DNA from: Stenotrophomonas maltophilia
GTDB lineage: Bacteria > Pseudomonadota > Gammaproteobacteria > Xanthomonadales > Xanthomonadaceae
Direction of reading: 5' to 3'
Assembly (NCBI GenBank): GCA_002363385.1
Contig: DEVL01000002.1
Span: 62,001-126,000 of the forward strand
DNA: 64,000 bases
Position numbers and translations under genes: made by a program. Below, piece by piece: positions 37,301 to 46,777 of the stretch. Below the pieces are notes generated by a model that was not told where the DNA came from, searched no databases, and saw nothing but the letters and a program-made list of their open reading frames with translations. How positions within the stretch are numbered: position 1 is the stretch's first letter; each line of letters opens with the position of its first letter.

Positions 37301-39472
37301 TCAATAAACCAACTGTGCCGGCGTGCATTGAATCGATTGCATGTGCACGTCGGTCCGCCCCAGCTCTACGCCGAGTATCTGCCCGAGGGTCTGCGAGAGG
37401 AGGGTGCCGACGCCATTGAGCAGTGGCTTGAGCGTTTCCAGTACCGGTGTCAGGGCCAGGCACAGCAGGCCGCTGCAGCGGACCTGGTCGGTGCCGGGCT
37501 CGGCCACACCGCTGCCCCCGCCCACATCCTGCAGGCCACCGGGCCGGGTCTGCAGGTACGAGGTGAGGTTGGATTTGACGCAGTTGTTGTAGTTGAGCAG
37601 GGTACTGAGCAGGCTGTTGCAGCGGTTGATCAGCAGTCCACCGAGAATGGGGCCAAGCACGCCGCTGAGTCCGCCCATGCCTTCCCCCGTGACCGTGGCG
37701 TTGTAACCGACCCAGACCGAACCCGGCTTGAAGCAGGTCTCCAGATTCAGAAGGCCGCACGGATAGGGCACGCCGTTGGGTACTTCCCAGTCACCCAGCG
37801 CACCGATGCCGCGGGCCGGATCGCCATGGCGCAGCAGCTCGATGGTTTTCTTTGCATCGTAGAACCCGTTACCCGGATTGGCTGCCTTGAGATACTGATC
37901 CGCCAGCCGCGCGGCCGTGGCGGCATCATTACTGCCCTGTTTGCCCGGGGTGACCACATTGCTCAGCACGCGCAGCAGCTCGCTCACCAGCCCGGACACC
38001 GCCGAGCCTACCTGCGCCTGGTTGAAACGGGTGGAGGCGGTCTCGCCCGCGGCCAGGGTGACACTCTCGGTGTGCGTCAACGTATCGAGCATGATCTTGT
38101 CGGTCACCAGCGGCGCGCCGAGCAGGGTGAGCAGCTGTTCGTTCTGCAGCCCGGCATCGCAGACGTTGCGTTGGGAGAACTGATTCGCTTCGGCGACCTT
38201 GCCGACACAGGCGCGCAGCAACGAGGACTGCACACGCACCGTCGCGGTGGGCGGGGTGGCGCCGCACTGCAGCGATTCCAGCGTGCCCATCGCGTTGGTC
38301 ACGTCGGCATGGATCGGCAGATTGAGCCGGATGCCCAGACCGCTGAGGACCGGCCCGAGCAGCGCCAGCCCGGCAGTATCGATGTTGATCTTCAGCCGCA
38401 CCTGCGCGTTGTAGGCACGAGTGCCTACGCCGCCGATGGCAATGGACGGCGGCTCGATGATCGCTGCGCGGGTCTGTACCAGGCCCAGGATGTCGAGATT
38501 GTTCACTGCAACGCCGTTGCCGCCGCTGGCGATGCTGATGCCGGTGGTGATCAGGTCCAGCGCACTGACGTCGGCCTGCAGGGCGGGCGATGCAAGGCCC
38601 TCGGGGGCCACCACGCGCGCAAACAGGCCGCCCGCGCTGTCGGTGCTGCCGAGCTGCACGTTGAGCTGGTTGAGATCCATCCGCGCCGCGAGCGCAGTGC
38701 GCAACGCGGTCAGATCCACATGGGTGACGCCGCTGTTGGTCAGCACGGTGGCGGTGGCATCAAGCAGTTGCCCGAGCGAAACCCGGTTGGCGGCAAGCAG
38801 GGCGTTGAACTCGGCGACGCCGATATCGGCCTTGACGGGAATGCCCAGTGCCTGCAGCAGACCGCCCGGAGTGACCTTTGCCTGCGCCAGTCCGTCGTAG
38901 CCGAGCAGCGTGGTCTGATCCAGGTTCACCCCGATCAGATTGAGCACGTTGCCCAGCGGCGTGCTGCCATTGACCCGCAGCAGCTGCGAGCCCACCGAGA
39001 ACACGGCCATGGGGGGAGCGCGCGTCGCTACGGCCTGTGCGCGGAGCGTTGGCAGGCGGGTGTTCTGGCCGAAGAACGGCACGATCGAGCGGGTCGCCTC
39101 GACCTTGACCGCATTGAGCGGCTCGCCTGCATCCAGCGTCACGCTGAAATGATCAGGAGTGGTGTGCGCGGGATTCCAGTTGCCGCACTGGATCGCCAAC
39201 GTGCCCGCAAAGCCGTTGTCGCCTTCTGCGTTGCCGCGTGCGGCACGGTTGTCGCGGTTGTCTGCGGCGCACAGGTCCAACCGTTGGGCGCCGGCAAGTG
39301 CGGCAAGGTCCACGACCTTCTGTGCATCGCGCTTGGCCCAGTACAGATAACCCACTTCCACCAGGCCGAGCATGCCGACCAGGCCAAGCAGCAGCAGCAT
39401 CATCGTCACCGACATCCCGCCGCGCAGCCGTTGCCGGGAGGGGCGTGGCACACGGACGCTGGACTGGTACAT
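37301..39472 (-). CDS. tadG: TadG-like pilus assembly protein
   Basis: A 723-residue protein with one N-terminal TadE/G-type transmembrane helix (MSVTMMLLLLGLVGMLGLVE), followed by YLYWAKRDAQKVVDLAALAGAQ, the classic start of Tad-associated Flp proteins. The large periplasmic region holds many cysteines and lacks an evident von Willebrand A motif. ATG 39472 is fixed by AGGAGG eight bases upstream; the frame is open a little further to 39505. Last gene of the Tad locus. In the family TadG helps anchor or finish pili at the cell envelope. Confidence 0.85.
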   Translation of the reverse strand: MYQSSVRVPRPSRQRLRGGMSVTMMLLLLGLVGMLGLVEVGYLYWAKRDAQKVVDLAALAGAQRLDLCAADNRDNRAARGNAEGDNGFAGTLAIQCGNWNPAHTTPDHFSVTLDAGEPLNAVKVEATRSIVPFFGQNTRLPTLRAQAVATRAPPMAVFSVGSQLLRVNGSTPLGNVLNLIGVNLDQTTLLGYDGLAQAKVTPGGLLQALGIPVKADIGVAEFNALLAANRVSLGQLLDATATVLTNSGVTHVDLTALRTALAARMDLNQLNVQLGSTDSAGGLFARVVAPEGLASPALQADVSALDLITTGISIASGGNGVAVNNLDILGLVQTRAAIIEPPSIAIGGVGTRAYNAQVRLKINIDTAGLALLGPVLSGLGIRLNLPIHADVTNAMGTLESLQCGATPPTATVRVQSSLLRACVGKVAEANQFSQRNVCDAGLQNEQLLTLLGAPLVTDKIMLDTLTHTESVTLAAGETASTRFNQAQVGSAVSGLVSELLRVLSNVVTPGKQGSNDAATAARLADQYLKAANPGNGFYDAKKTIELLRHGDPARGIGALGDWEVPNGVPYPCGLLNLETCFKPGSVWVGYNATVTGEGMGGLSGVLGPILGGLLINRCNSLLSTLLNYNNCVKSNLTSYLQTRPGGLQDVGGGSGVAEPGTDQVRCSGLLCLALTPVLETLKPLLNGVGTLLSQTLGQILGVELGRTDVHMQSIQCTPAQLVY

Positions 39473-39485
39473 GGCCTCAACCTCC

Positions 39486-39923
39486 TTAGTTGGTCCCGCT
39501 GACATCCTTCTTCACGCTGGTTTTGAGGAACTCCGGGATCTCATGCTCGAAGCTCTTCAGGTAGCGCTGGTAGCTTGCGGCGGCCTGATCGCCCAGGATC
39601 GGAAGGCGCGGGCCGGCGTGTGTTCCTTGGGCCTGCATGCGCAGCAGATCGCGAGTGGTCTGGCCGATCTCGGTACGTGGCGGCGGTGGCGGAGGCGTGT
39701 ACCGCTCGACCGGCGCGCTCGCCGTGGGGAGCGGGGCAGCTCCTGCCGGCGGAGCCGCAGGGAGCGGTGCAGGGGCGGCCGGGGCGGCGTTGTGTCCCCC
39801 CAGCATCTGGCCCGTCAGCGGGGCCTGCTGCGCAGCCGCGAGCGCGGGCAGCACAGCGACCAGAAGCGCCGCGGTCGTTCCAACGCGCCGCAACGGAGTA
39901 CAAAGGCGTGGCAACCGGGTCAT
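39486..39923 (-). CDS. DUF3613 domain protein of the Tad locus
   Basis: A 145-residue exported protein starting at ATG 39923, which overlaps the tadD stop by four bases. A signal peptide (RRVGTTAALLVAVLPALAAA) is followed by a Pro/Ala-rich linker (APLPAAPPAGAAPLPTASAP). The C-terminal DUF3613 segment is TRDLLRMQAQGTHAGPRLPI then LGDQAAASYQRYLKSFEHEI. The gene is known from Tad loci of beta- and gammaproteobacteria between tadD and tadG. Its role is unknown. It sits within a longer open frame, so the start is easy to misplace. Confidence 0.8.
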   Translation of the reverse strand: MTRLPRLCTPLRRVGTTAALLVAVLPALAAAQQAPLTGQMLGGHNAAPAAPAPLPAAPPAGAAPLPTASAPVERYTPPPPPPRTEIGQTTRDLLRMQAQGTHAGPRLPILGDQAAASYQRYLKSFEHEIPEFLKTSVKKDVSGTN

Positions 39924-40816
39924 GGGGTGATCTCGCTGGAAGGGGTGGAGGCGCCAAAGCGCTCCAGCATGGAAGGCGCAAGCCGCGCGTCGGCGCCGGT
40001 ACGGCGTTCGGTATCGACCGCCACGCGGCGTGCTGATGCAGGAACTCGCGCGGGGCGCGATGTCGGTGTGGGTGTGGCCTCTGTTGCCGCCACGCTGGCC
40101 GGAGCGCGCTGTATCGAGGGGGCCGGGGTGGCCTGCTGGCGGAGCTGGTCGGCCAGGCGGCGGACCTCGGCCTGTGCGGCATCGGTCAGCCGTGCATTGC
40201 GCATGATCGTCTCGGCCATCTCGTTCTGGCCCCGCAGCAGGGCCCACACCGCCAGATTCGCATTCGCCTTGGCGCTGCCGGGCGACAGTTCGGCGGCTTT
40301 GGCCAGCGGCTCCTGCGCGCGCGACCAGTCGCCCGCGCGCAACCGCGCAAACCCGAGATCGCCCAGGTAGCCCGTGTTGAGCGGTTGCAGTTGCACGGCA
40401 CGGGCCAGGGCCTGTTCGGCGCGGGCGGCGTCACCCTCGCGGGCGGCGATCAGGCCAAGGCCGTGCCAGGCCGCCGCTGCCTGCGGCCCGCTGGTGAGGC
40501 TGTTGTAGATCGTCATGGCAGCCTCGCGCTGGCCGGTCTCGCGCAGCGCATCGGCATTCAACAGGCGCAGCTGCGGGCTGTCGCCGTAGCGCTGGCGGTA
40601 GGCATCCACATGCGCCAGCGAGGCGTAGTAAGCGCCCTGCTGCTGCATTTTGGCGATCAGCTCGGCATACAGCTGTTTGTCGTCCTGCGGTTGCACCTCG
40701 GGCGAGGCGAGCGCCATCGGATCCTGGCGATAGCCGTTGCGCATGTTCGAACACGCGGCGCACACGGCGGTGGCGGCGAGCAGCAGGCAGACGCGGGACA
40801 GCACGGCATGGCGCAT
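39920..40816 (-). CDS. tadD: TadD, TPR lipoprotein of the Flp pilus
   Basis: A 298-residue lipoprotein (lipobox region LLAATAVCAAC, Cys at about residue 23) with tetratricopeptide repeats (AAMTIYNSLTSGPQAAAAWH, GLGLIAAREGDAARAEQALA, YLGDLGFARLRAGDWSRAQE, NANLAVWALLRGQNEMAETI). In Tad systems TadD is a pilotin-like outer-membrane lipoprotein needed for secretin assembly. ATG 40816 is preferred to an upstream TTG at 40825, which overlaps the tadC stop. The C-terminal 100 residues are low-complexity Ala/Pro/Thr. Confidence 0.9.
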   Translation of the reverse strand: MRHAVLSRVCLLLAATAVCAACSNMRNGYRQDPMALASPEVQPQDDKQLYAELIAKMQQQGAYYASLAHVDAYRQRYGDSPQLRLLNADALRETGQREAAMTIYNSLTSGPQAAAAWHGLGLIAAREGDAARAEQALARAVQLQPLNTGYLGDLGFARLRAGDWSRAQEPLAKAAELSPGSAKANANLAVWALLRGQNEMAETIMRNARLTDAAQAEVRRLADQLRQQATPAPSIQRAPASVAATEATPTPTSRPARVPASARRVAVDTERRTGADARLAPSMLERFGASTPSSEITP

Positions 40817-40821
40817 GGTGG

Positions 40822-41772
40822 TCAATCCAGTTTGGTCAGGGCGGAAGCAAGGGCGATGATCGCCGGGCCGGCCAGCACCAGCATCAGCGCCGGCAACAGC
40901 GTCAACATCATCACGACGGTCATCTTTACCGAGAGCTTGCCGACCTTCTCCTTCAGGGTGGACCGGCGCTGTTCGCGCAGGCGGAGGCTGAACTGGCGCA
41001 GCGGCTCCTGTACCGCGCCGCCGTGGGCGTGGACCTGCAGGATGAGCTGCACCAGGCTGCGCAGATCCTCGTCGTCGAACGATTCACCCAGCCGGCGCAG
41101 CGACTGCTCGCGGCTGCGGCCGTGCATGTAAGCCAGGTTCGCCTGGTGGATCTCACGGCCAAGCACCGGCACGGCGTTGCGCAGCTTGTCGCCGAGTGTC
41201 TGCAGGCTCTGGTCCATGCTGAAGCCGACGCCCTGCAGCAGACGCAGCAGATCGATCAGCAGCGGCAATTCGGCTGTGACCTGCCTGCGCAGACGCGTTG
41301 CCCACGCGCGCAGGGCGAACTTGGGCAACAGGATGCCGAAGGCCAGCGCACCGAAGATCACCATGGCGCGGCTGAAGCCGCTGCTGTGATTGAAGGCCAG
41401 CACCAGCAGCACGGTAGCGACCGCGATCAGAACACGCAGGCCCAGGAAGATGGCGGTACCGGCCTGCGTGTTCCATCCGGCCTGGTCGAGCAGCAGACGA
41501 TCTTCCGGGGCCAGCAGGGCCGCCTCGATGCGCCCGCCGTTGAAGCGCTCGCCGAACGCGGCAATGGCATCGAGCCAGAGCTGCCGCAGGGTACGTCTGG
41601 GTGCGGCCGGCGCTGCGGGTGTGGCGGCAGCATCGCGCGGGCGCAGGGCGGACTGCAGGGCCTGCTGGCTGCGTTGATCACGGCTGCTCAACACCCAGCC
41701 GCGCAGGCCCAGCAGGGCAATACCGGCAGCGAGGGCCAGCAGGGCCGCGATCCACCAGTGATCGGCGCTCAT
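40822..41772 (-). CDS. tadC: TadC, inner-membrane GspF-like pilus platform protein
   Basis: A 316-residue protein of the T2SF/GspF family with about four transmembrane helices, two near the N-terminus (WWIAALLALAAGIALLGLRG) and two flanking the conserved cytoplasmic helical domain. That domain includes LPLLIDLLRLLQGVGFSMDQ, LQTLGDKLRNAVPVLGREIH and SLVQLILQVHAHGGAVQEPL. The C-terminal helices read KMTVVMMLTLLPALMLVLAG. With TadB it forms the platform on which the TadA ATPase drives pilin polymerisation. It is separated from tadB by 37 bp. Confidence 0.93.
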   Translation of the reverse strand: MSADHWWIAALLALAAGIALLGLRGWVLSSRDQRSQQALQSALRPRDAAATPAAPAAPRRTLRQLWLDAIAAFGERFNGGRIEAALLAPEDRLLLDQAGWNTQAGTAIFLGLRVLIAVATVLLVLAFNHSSGFSRAMVIFGALAFGILLPKFALRAWATRLRRQVTAELPLLIDLLRLLQGVGFSMDQSLQTLGDKLRNAVPVLGREIHQANLAYMHGRSREQSLRRLGESFDDEDLRSLVQLILQVHAHGGAVQEPLRQFSLRLREQRRSTLKEKVGKLSVKMTVVMMLTLLPALMLVLAGPAIIALASALTKLD

Positions 41773-41809
41773 CGATGGTCTCCTTGGGCGGGCGCGCGGT
41801 AACGGCGTG

Positions 41810-42751
41810 TCATATCGATTTCGCCAGACGGTAGAGCAGGAAGCCGCCGATCAGTTCCAGCCCCAGTGCCCACAGCAGCAGCGTGTGGCCGAGCGGTTCG
41901 TGGATGATGGGCTGGAAGAAGTCCGGACTGGTGATCGCCATGAGCACCGCGCTGATCGGTGGCAGCAGGCCGAGCACCCAGGCCGACATGCGCGTCTCGG
42001 AGGTGGTGGCCATCAGCTCCTGCTGGGCCTGGTCCAGGTCGCGCATGAAATCGGCCATGCGCTGCAGGATCTGATCGGCCCGCCCACCGATGCGTACGCT
42101 GACGCCGAGCACGACCGACAGCACGTTCAAGGCTTCGAGCCGATAGGGCTGCGCCGCCTGCGCCAGGGCGCGGTCCAGGTCCAGCCCGCTGCGGGTGTAG
42201 GACAGCGTCGTGTCGAGCAGCCCACGCAACGGCATCGGCACCTGTGCCGCCGAGGTCTGGAAGGCCATCTGCAGGCTGTTGCCAAGGGCCGCCAGGCGGA
42301 CCAGGTTGTCCAGGAAGTCCGGCAGCTGGCGCAACAGCTTGGACTGCAGGCGGGAGATCCGCCGCGATATCCAGAACCCGCTTGCCAGTGCGCTCAGCGC
42401 CAGAACGATCGGCACTGCCCACGCAGTGCCCAGACGCGCGGCGGTGATCGATGCCAGCAACGCGGCGCCCGCAAGGATCAGCAACGGTACCCGCCAGCCG
42501 GTCGGCAGGGCGGCGCGGCGCATCAGTGCGTCCCACGGCAGGCCGGCCGGCACGGCGTTGCTGACCGGCATCGGTGCGGGCGCGTCGCCCAGCCCTGCAA
42601 GCCGCGGCGCACTGTCAGTCCGGCTCAGGCGCTGCTCGGCGTGCTGCGTAGAGAGCCGGCGCTGCTCGCGCGCACTGGCACCGCTCCACAGGCCGACGGC
42701 AAGCGCCACCAGCACCAGCGCCGCACTGCACAGGAGCAGGACCGTGACCAT
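41810..42751 (-). CDS. tadB: TadB, inner-membrane GspF-like pilus platform protein
   Basis: A 313-residue T2SF family protein, the partner of TadC. The transmembrane helices include TVLLLCSAALVLVALAVGLW at the N-terminus. The cytoplasmic domain has LPDFLDNLVRLAALGNSLQM, YRLEALNVLSVVLGVSVRIG and QILQRMADFMRDLDQAQQEL. The pair tadB-tadC in tandem is specific to Tad/Flp machines. Its start follows the tadA stop by two bases, so the genes are coupled. Confidence 0.93.
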   Translation of the reverse strand: MVTVLLLCSAALVLVALAVGLWSGASAREQRRLSTQHAEQRLSRTDSAPRLAGLGDAPAPMPVSNAVPAGLPWDALMRRAALPTGWRVPLLILAGAALLASITAARLGTAWAVPIVLALSALASGFWISRRISRLQSKLLRQLPDFLDNLVRLAALGNSLQMAFQTSAAQVPMPLRGLLDTTLSYTRSGLDLDRALAQAAQPYRLEALNVLSVVLGVSVRIGGRADQILQRMADFMRDLDQAQQELMATTSETRMSAWVLGLLPPISAVLMAITSPDFFQPIIHEPLGHTLLLWALGLELIGGFLLYRLAKSI

Positions 42752-42753
42752 GC

Positions 42754-44106
42754 TCAGAAACCTCCACCGAGCGCTTCGCGCAATTGACGACGGAACGGCT
42801 CAAGCTTGTGCGAATGCGGCTGGAAGCCCAGCCCGACCCAGCGGTCGTATTCCTTTCCGTCGGCGTCGAGCTGCACCTCGTGACGGAACATCTCCTGGGT
42901 GGCGATCATGTTGTCGGTGACGCCAGTGATTTCCGTGATCGAGACCAGCACCCGGCGGCCGCTGCCCAGGCGCGAAATCTGCACGATGAAATCAATGGCG
43001 CTGGCGATCTGCCGGCGCAGGCTGTCCTCGCTGCCCTGGAAACCGGCGAAGCCGGCCAGCATCTCGATGCGGTAGAGGCAGTCGCGCGGCGAATTGGCGT
43101 GGATGGTGGCCATCGACCCGTCATGGCCGGTGTTCATCGCCTGCAGCATTTCCAGCACTTCGGCGCCACGTACTTCGCCGACCACGATCCGGTCCGGGCG
43201 CATGCGCAGGCTGTTGCGTACCAAGTCGCGGATGCTGATCGCGCCGTTGCCGTCGGCGCCACCGATGCGGCTTTCCAGGCGCACCACGTGCGGGTGGTTG
43301 AGCGAGAGCTCGGCCGTGTCCTCCACCGTGATCACACGCTCATTGGCCGGAATGTAGTTCGCCAGCGCATTGAGCAGCGAGGTCTTGCCCGAGCTGGTGC
43401 CGCCGGACACGAGAATGTTGCAGCGGCCCAGCACCATCGCGTGCAGCAGTGCCTGCATCGGTCGGTCGAAGGTGCCCATGCGCAGCAGCTCGTCCGGCGT
43501 GAACGGGTCTTTGCGGAACTTGCGGATGGAGACCATCGGCCCATCCACGGCCAGCGGCGAGATGATGGCGTTGAGGCGCCCACCATTGGGCAGGCGGGCA
43601 TCCACCATCGGATTGGATTCATCCAGGCGGCGGCCGAGCGGGGCCAGGATGCGGCGCAGGATGCGCAGCAGGTGGCTGTCGTCACTGAAGCGCTGCGGGG
43701 CGCGCTTGAGCATGCCGCCCTGGGAGACATGGATGTCCTTGTAGCCGTTGATCAGGATGTCCTCGATCTCCGGATCGTGCAGCAGATCGTCGAGCGGGCC
43801 GAAGCCGGTCAGCTCCTTGACCAGCGCATTGGCGACGATGTCCTTCTCGGCCTCGTTGATCGGGATACGCCATTCGTGGACGAAGCCGGCGGTCTGCGCG
43901 TGCACATAGCGCGACACGGTGTCCGGCGCCCACGCGTCGATGTCGATGCGCTCATCCTCGATGCTGTTGAGCAGGTGCTCATGCGCGGCGATCAGTACCT
44001 TCTGGTACTGCTCGGACTGCTCGAACGAGGGCGGCTGGCCGTCCGGTTCGGGACCGGCGTCGGCACGCGTGGCACCGGAAGGGAACGGGGTCACTTTGTC
44101 TTCCAT
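42754..44106 (-). CDS. tadA: TadA/CpaF, pilus assembly ATPase
   Basis: A 450-residue type II/IV secretion ATPase of the CpaF branch, which forms a hexamer at the inner membrane to power both extension and retraction of Flp pili. Walker A is CNILVSGGTSSGKTSLLNAL. The Asp box is VITVEDTAEL, Walker B is RPDRIVVGEVRGAEVL, and a His box is NTGHDGSMATIHANSPRDCL. The N-terminal domain precedes FGPLDDLLHDPEIEDILING. It overlaps the end of tadZ by 16 bases. Confidence 0.96.
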   Translation of the reverse strand: MEDKVTPFPSGATRADAGPEPDGQPPSFEQSEQYQKVLIAAHEHLLNSIEDERIDIDAWAPDTVSRYVHAQTAGFVHEWRIPINEAEKDIVANALVKELTGFGPLDDLLHDPEIEDILINGYKDIHVSQGGMLKRAPQRFSDDSHLLRILRRILAPLGRRLDESNPMVDARLPNGGRLNAIISPLAVDGPMVSIRKFRKDPFTPDELLRMGTFDRPMQALLHAMVLGRCNILVSGGTSSGKTSLLNALANYIPANERVITVEDTAELSLNHPHVVRLESRIGGADGNGAISIRDLVRNSLRMRPDRIVVGEVRGAEVLEMLQAMNTGHDGSMATIHANSPRDCLYRIEMLAGFAGFQGSEDSLRRQIASAIDFIVQISRLGSGRRVLVSITEITGVTDNMIATQEMFRHEVQLDADGKEYDRWVGLGFQPHSHKLEPFRRQLREALGGGF

Positions 44107-45368
44107 GGGGAACCACTCAGGCGAAGGGCGAGGTGTTCCCGCCAGCCCCTGGCCGGCGCGGGAGCCGCCGGATCCAGGTGCGACAGCAGCGGGGCAAGGG
44201 CACGCACATACGGGTCACGGGGGGCGTCCTGCAGCAACAGGCGGCCATGGCTGGCGCTGGAGCGCAGGGCGGCGCGGTCGGGCAGGGTGGCCAGCAGGGG
44301 CAGCGAGAAGCGTGCGGCGATCTGGTCCGGGCTCAGTCCGCCGGCATCGTCGTGGCGGTTGATCACCAATTGCAGGCGGGCGTCGCGTGCACCGACCTGT
44401 TCCAGGTGGCGCAGCAGCTGATCGAGCGAGACCAGCGTGCCGATCGACTGATCGGCGATGAGCCAGATCTCGTCGGCGCTGTTGAGCAGGGAGATCGGCA
44501 ACTGGCGCGGGCAGATGCCGCCGAGATCGCACAGCACGGTATGGAAGACCCCCCGCAGGCGCTGCATGAGCATGCCCGGATCGGCCAGTGCGGTGCCTTC
44601 CATGCCCGGCGGCCGGCCTAGCAGGGTCAGCCCGGTGGGATGCTGCGCCATGGCGGTGCGGGCCAGGGTGGCATCGATCCGCCCCACGTTGCGCAGCGCA
44701 TCCTCGTAGTGGAAGGTCGGATCGACATTGAGGTACAGCGCTGCATCGCCAGTCGGCTGGCCCAGATCCAACAGCAGCAGATGGTTGCCGGGCTGGGCGG
44801 CCTCAGGGGGCGGGGTCTGGCTGGCGGCGAGTTGCTGGTCCAGTACGCCCAGGTGCGCCGCCAGCGTACTGCTGCCCACGCCGGGGCGGGCCCCGAGCAG
44901 CAGCACCATCCGCGCCTTGGCCGGCGCCGGGAGTGCGGCCGTGGCGGCGCTCTCTCCGCGCAGGGCCAGCGCAGCGGCGCGGCGCAGCACCGCTTCCATT
45001 TCCTGCGGCGCACCGTCCAGGTCGAGGAGATCGCGCAGCCCCGCACGCAGGGCGGCGACCACGCCATCCATATGGTCGGCATGGGTGGATCCGATCGCCA
45101 CCAGTGGCAGCTCCGGTGCCTGGGCCTGCAGCTGGCGGGTCAGCGCCGCGGAAAACGCCGCGTGCTGATGCCGGAAATCGAGCAGCACCACGCAGCCGGT
45201 ATCGCGCAGCGGTTCCAGCGCGGAGGCCGGCGCTGCGCTGTCCAGCCACTGCACACCCAGCGACGGCAGCAATGCAGACAACAGCGTGGCGAGCTCGCGA
45301 TCCGGCGCGAACAGCACGAGCTTCATCGACGCATCCCGGAGGTGGACAAGCTGGAGGGCGGTGGACAT
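44091..45368 (-). CDS. tadZ: TadZ/CpaE, polar localisation ATPase-like protein
   Basis: A 425-residue protein with an N-terminal receiver-like domain (MKLVLFAPDRELATLLSALL; VVLLDFRHQHAAF) and a C-terminal MinD/ParA-like domain from about residue 145. The Walker A is deviant (LLLGARPGVGSSTLAAHLGV, with the usual Lys replaced), as often seen in TadZ. Family members place the machine at a pole. ATG 45368 is taken as start; ATG 45326 would give 411 residues beginning MKLVLF. It lies 25 bp after the secretin stop and overlaps tadA. Confidence 0.88.
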   Translation of the reverse strand: MSTALQLVHLRDASMKLVLFAPDRELATLLSALLPSLGVQWLDSAAPASALEPLRDTGCVVLLDFRHQHAAFSAALTRQLQAQAPELPLVAIGSTHADHMDGVVAALRAGLRDLLDLDGAPQEMEAVLRRAAALALRGESAATAALPAPAKARMVLLLGARPGVGSSTLAAHLGVLDQQLAASQTPPPEAAQPGNHLLLLDLGQPTGDAALYLNVDPTFHYEDALRNVGRIDATLARTAMAQHPTGLTLLGRPPGMEGTALADPGMLMQRLRGVFHTVLCDLGGICPRQLPISLLNSADEIWLIADQSIGTLVSLDQLLRHLEQVGARDARLQLVINRHDDAGGLSPDQIAARFSLPLLATLPDRAALRSSASHGRLLLQDAPRDPYVRALAPLLSHLDPAAPAPARGWREHLALRLSGSPWKTK

Positions 45369-45393
45369 GACGGGCGGGTTCCTGTCATCGGGT

Positions 45394-46773
45394 TCAGCGC
45401 GAGAACCCGGGCAGCTGGTCCGACGAGGCCGGGCTCAACAGCCAGGCGCCCCAGACCGGCAGGTTCGGCGAGGCCTCGCGCTGGCCCGGCAACGGAACTT
45501 CCGTGCCCTGGGCCAGCGGCTGCACCAGCCGCGGCGTGACGATGATGACGAGCTCTTTTTCCTCTTTCTTGTAGTTGAGCGTGCGGAAGAACGAGCCGAT
45601 GATCGGAAGATCGCCGAGCAGCGGCACCTTGTCCACGTTGGACGAGACGTTGTTGCTGACCAGCCCGCCGATCACGAACGTCTCGCCATCGCCAAGCTCC
45701 ACGGTGGTATCCGCGCGGCGCGTGGTGATCGATGGCACCTGCACGTTGTTGTAGGTGATGCCGGCGGCATAGTTCAGATCGCTCGCTTCGGGAGCGACCT
45801 TCAGGGCGATGCGATTGGGGCCGAGCACGGTGGGGGTCACGGTGAGGCCGATGCCGAACGGTTTGAAGGTCACCGTGGTGGTGCCCAGTCCCTGCGGCTC
45901 CAGGATCGGAAGCTCGCCACCGGCCAGGAAGCTTGCGCTCTGCCCGGAAAGCGCGACCAGGGTCGGTTCGGCCAGCACGCGGGCCATGCCGTTGCTCTGC
46001 AGCAGCTCGATGTTGGCATCCCAGCCGTGGGTGAGGGATTTGAACACCAGCCCGAACGCGGAGGAAAGCGGGTTGGTGACAATCAAATCATCGCCTGCCG
46101 ATTCCCCGACGGGCAGCACGCCGGGCAGGGTGGCGCCCGGGCGGGTGATGCCGTAGTAGAAGCCGTTGTTGCCGTTGAAGTTCTTGTTGCCGAAGCTCAT
46201 GCCGATCTGGCGCAGCACCGACTTGTTGAACTCCACGATCTTCACTTCCACCTGGACCACGCCACCGCTGGCGATGGTCGAGATGTCGGCCAGCTGACCT
46301 TCCTTGCCCACCGCCATCGCCGCGGCTTTGATGCTGTTCTGGTGATCCAGCAGTGACGGACTCAGGCCCTGCAGCAGGCCCTGGCCATCCTGCACGATCA
46401 GCCCGGTGCCGCCGCCCTGTGCGGTCAACGCGCCTTGCACCGCGCTGCGCACTTCGATCTGCAGCCGTTCCGGCTCGCGGCTGCCGTTGCGCCACAGCAG
46501 CAGCGTGGTGCTCCCCGGTGCCTTGCCGACCAGCAGGGCCTCGCGGCCGCGCAGCATGACCACGTCGGCCACGCTGGGGTCGGCGATCGCCACCCGCTCC
46601 AGATTGGCCGGCAATGACCACGGACGCTGTTCGCGGGTCTGCAACACCAGCTCGGCATCGGCGCTGGCCAGCAACGGGCTGCCGATCAGAACCGCCACCA
46701 GCAGGAAGCGTGGCAGGGCGTGGCGGAGGCGATGCGCGAGGGTGGGGCATTCGGTCATGGGCTGTCTCGGCAT
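45394..46773 (-). CDS. rcpA: RcpA/CpaC, Tad secretin
   Basis: A 459-residue outer-membrane secretin. The signal region is RFLLVAVLIGSPLLASADAE. A BON-like N-domain follows (RVAIADPSVADVVMLRGREA, EPERLQIEVRSAVQGA). The secretin core from about residue 235 has VLAEPTLVALSGQSASFLAG, GELPILEPQG, GETFVIGGLVSNN and the C-terminal LPIIGSFFRTLNYKKEEKEL. It forms the gated pore through which the Flp pilus exits. The true start is ATG 46773, five bases after the cpaB stop, inside a much longer open frame. Confidence 0.94.
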   Translation of the reverse strand: MPRQPMTECPTLAHRLRHALPRFLLVAVLIGSPLLASADAELVLQTREQRPWSLPANLERVAIADPSVADVVMLRGREALLVGKAPGSTTLLLWRNGSREPERLQIEVRSAVQGALTAQGGGTGLIVQDGQGLLQGLSPSLLDHQNSIKAAAMAVGKEGQLADISTIASGGVVQVEVKIVEFNKSVLRQIGMSFGNKNFNGNNGFYYGITRPGATLPGVLPVGESAGDDLIVTNPLSSAFGLVFKSLTHGWDANIELLQSNGMARVLAEPTLVALSGQSASFLAGGELPILEPQGLGTTTVTFKPFGIGLTVTPTVLGPNRIALKVAPEASDLNYAAGITYNNVQVPSITTRRADTTVELGDGETFVIGGLVSNNVSSNVDKVPLLGDLPIIGSFFRTLNYKKEEKELVIIVTPRLVQPLAQGTEVPLPGQREASPNLPVWGAWLLSPASSDQLPGFSR

Positions 46774-46777
46774 GGGC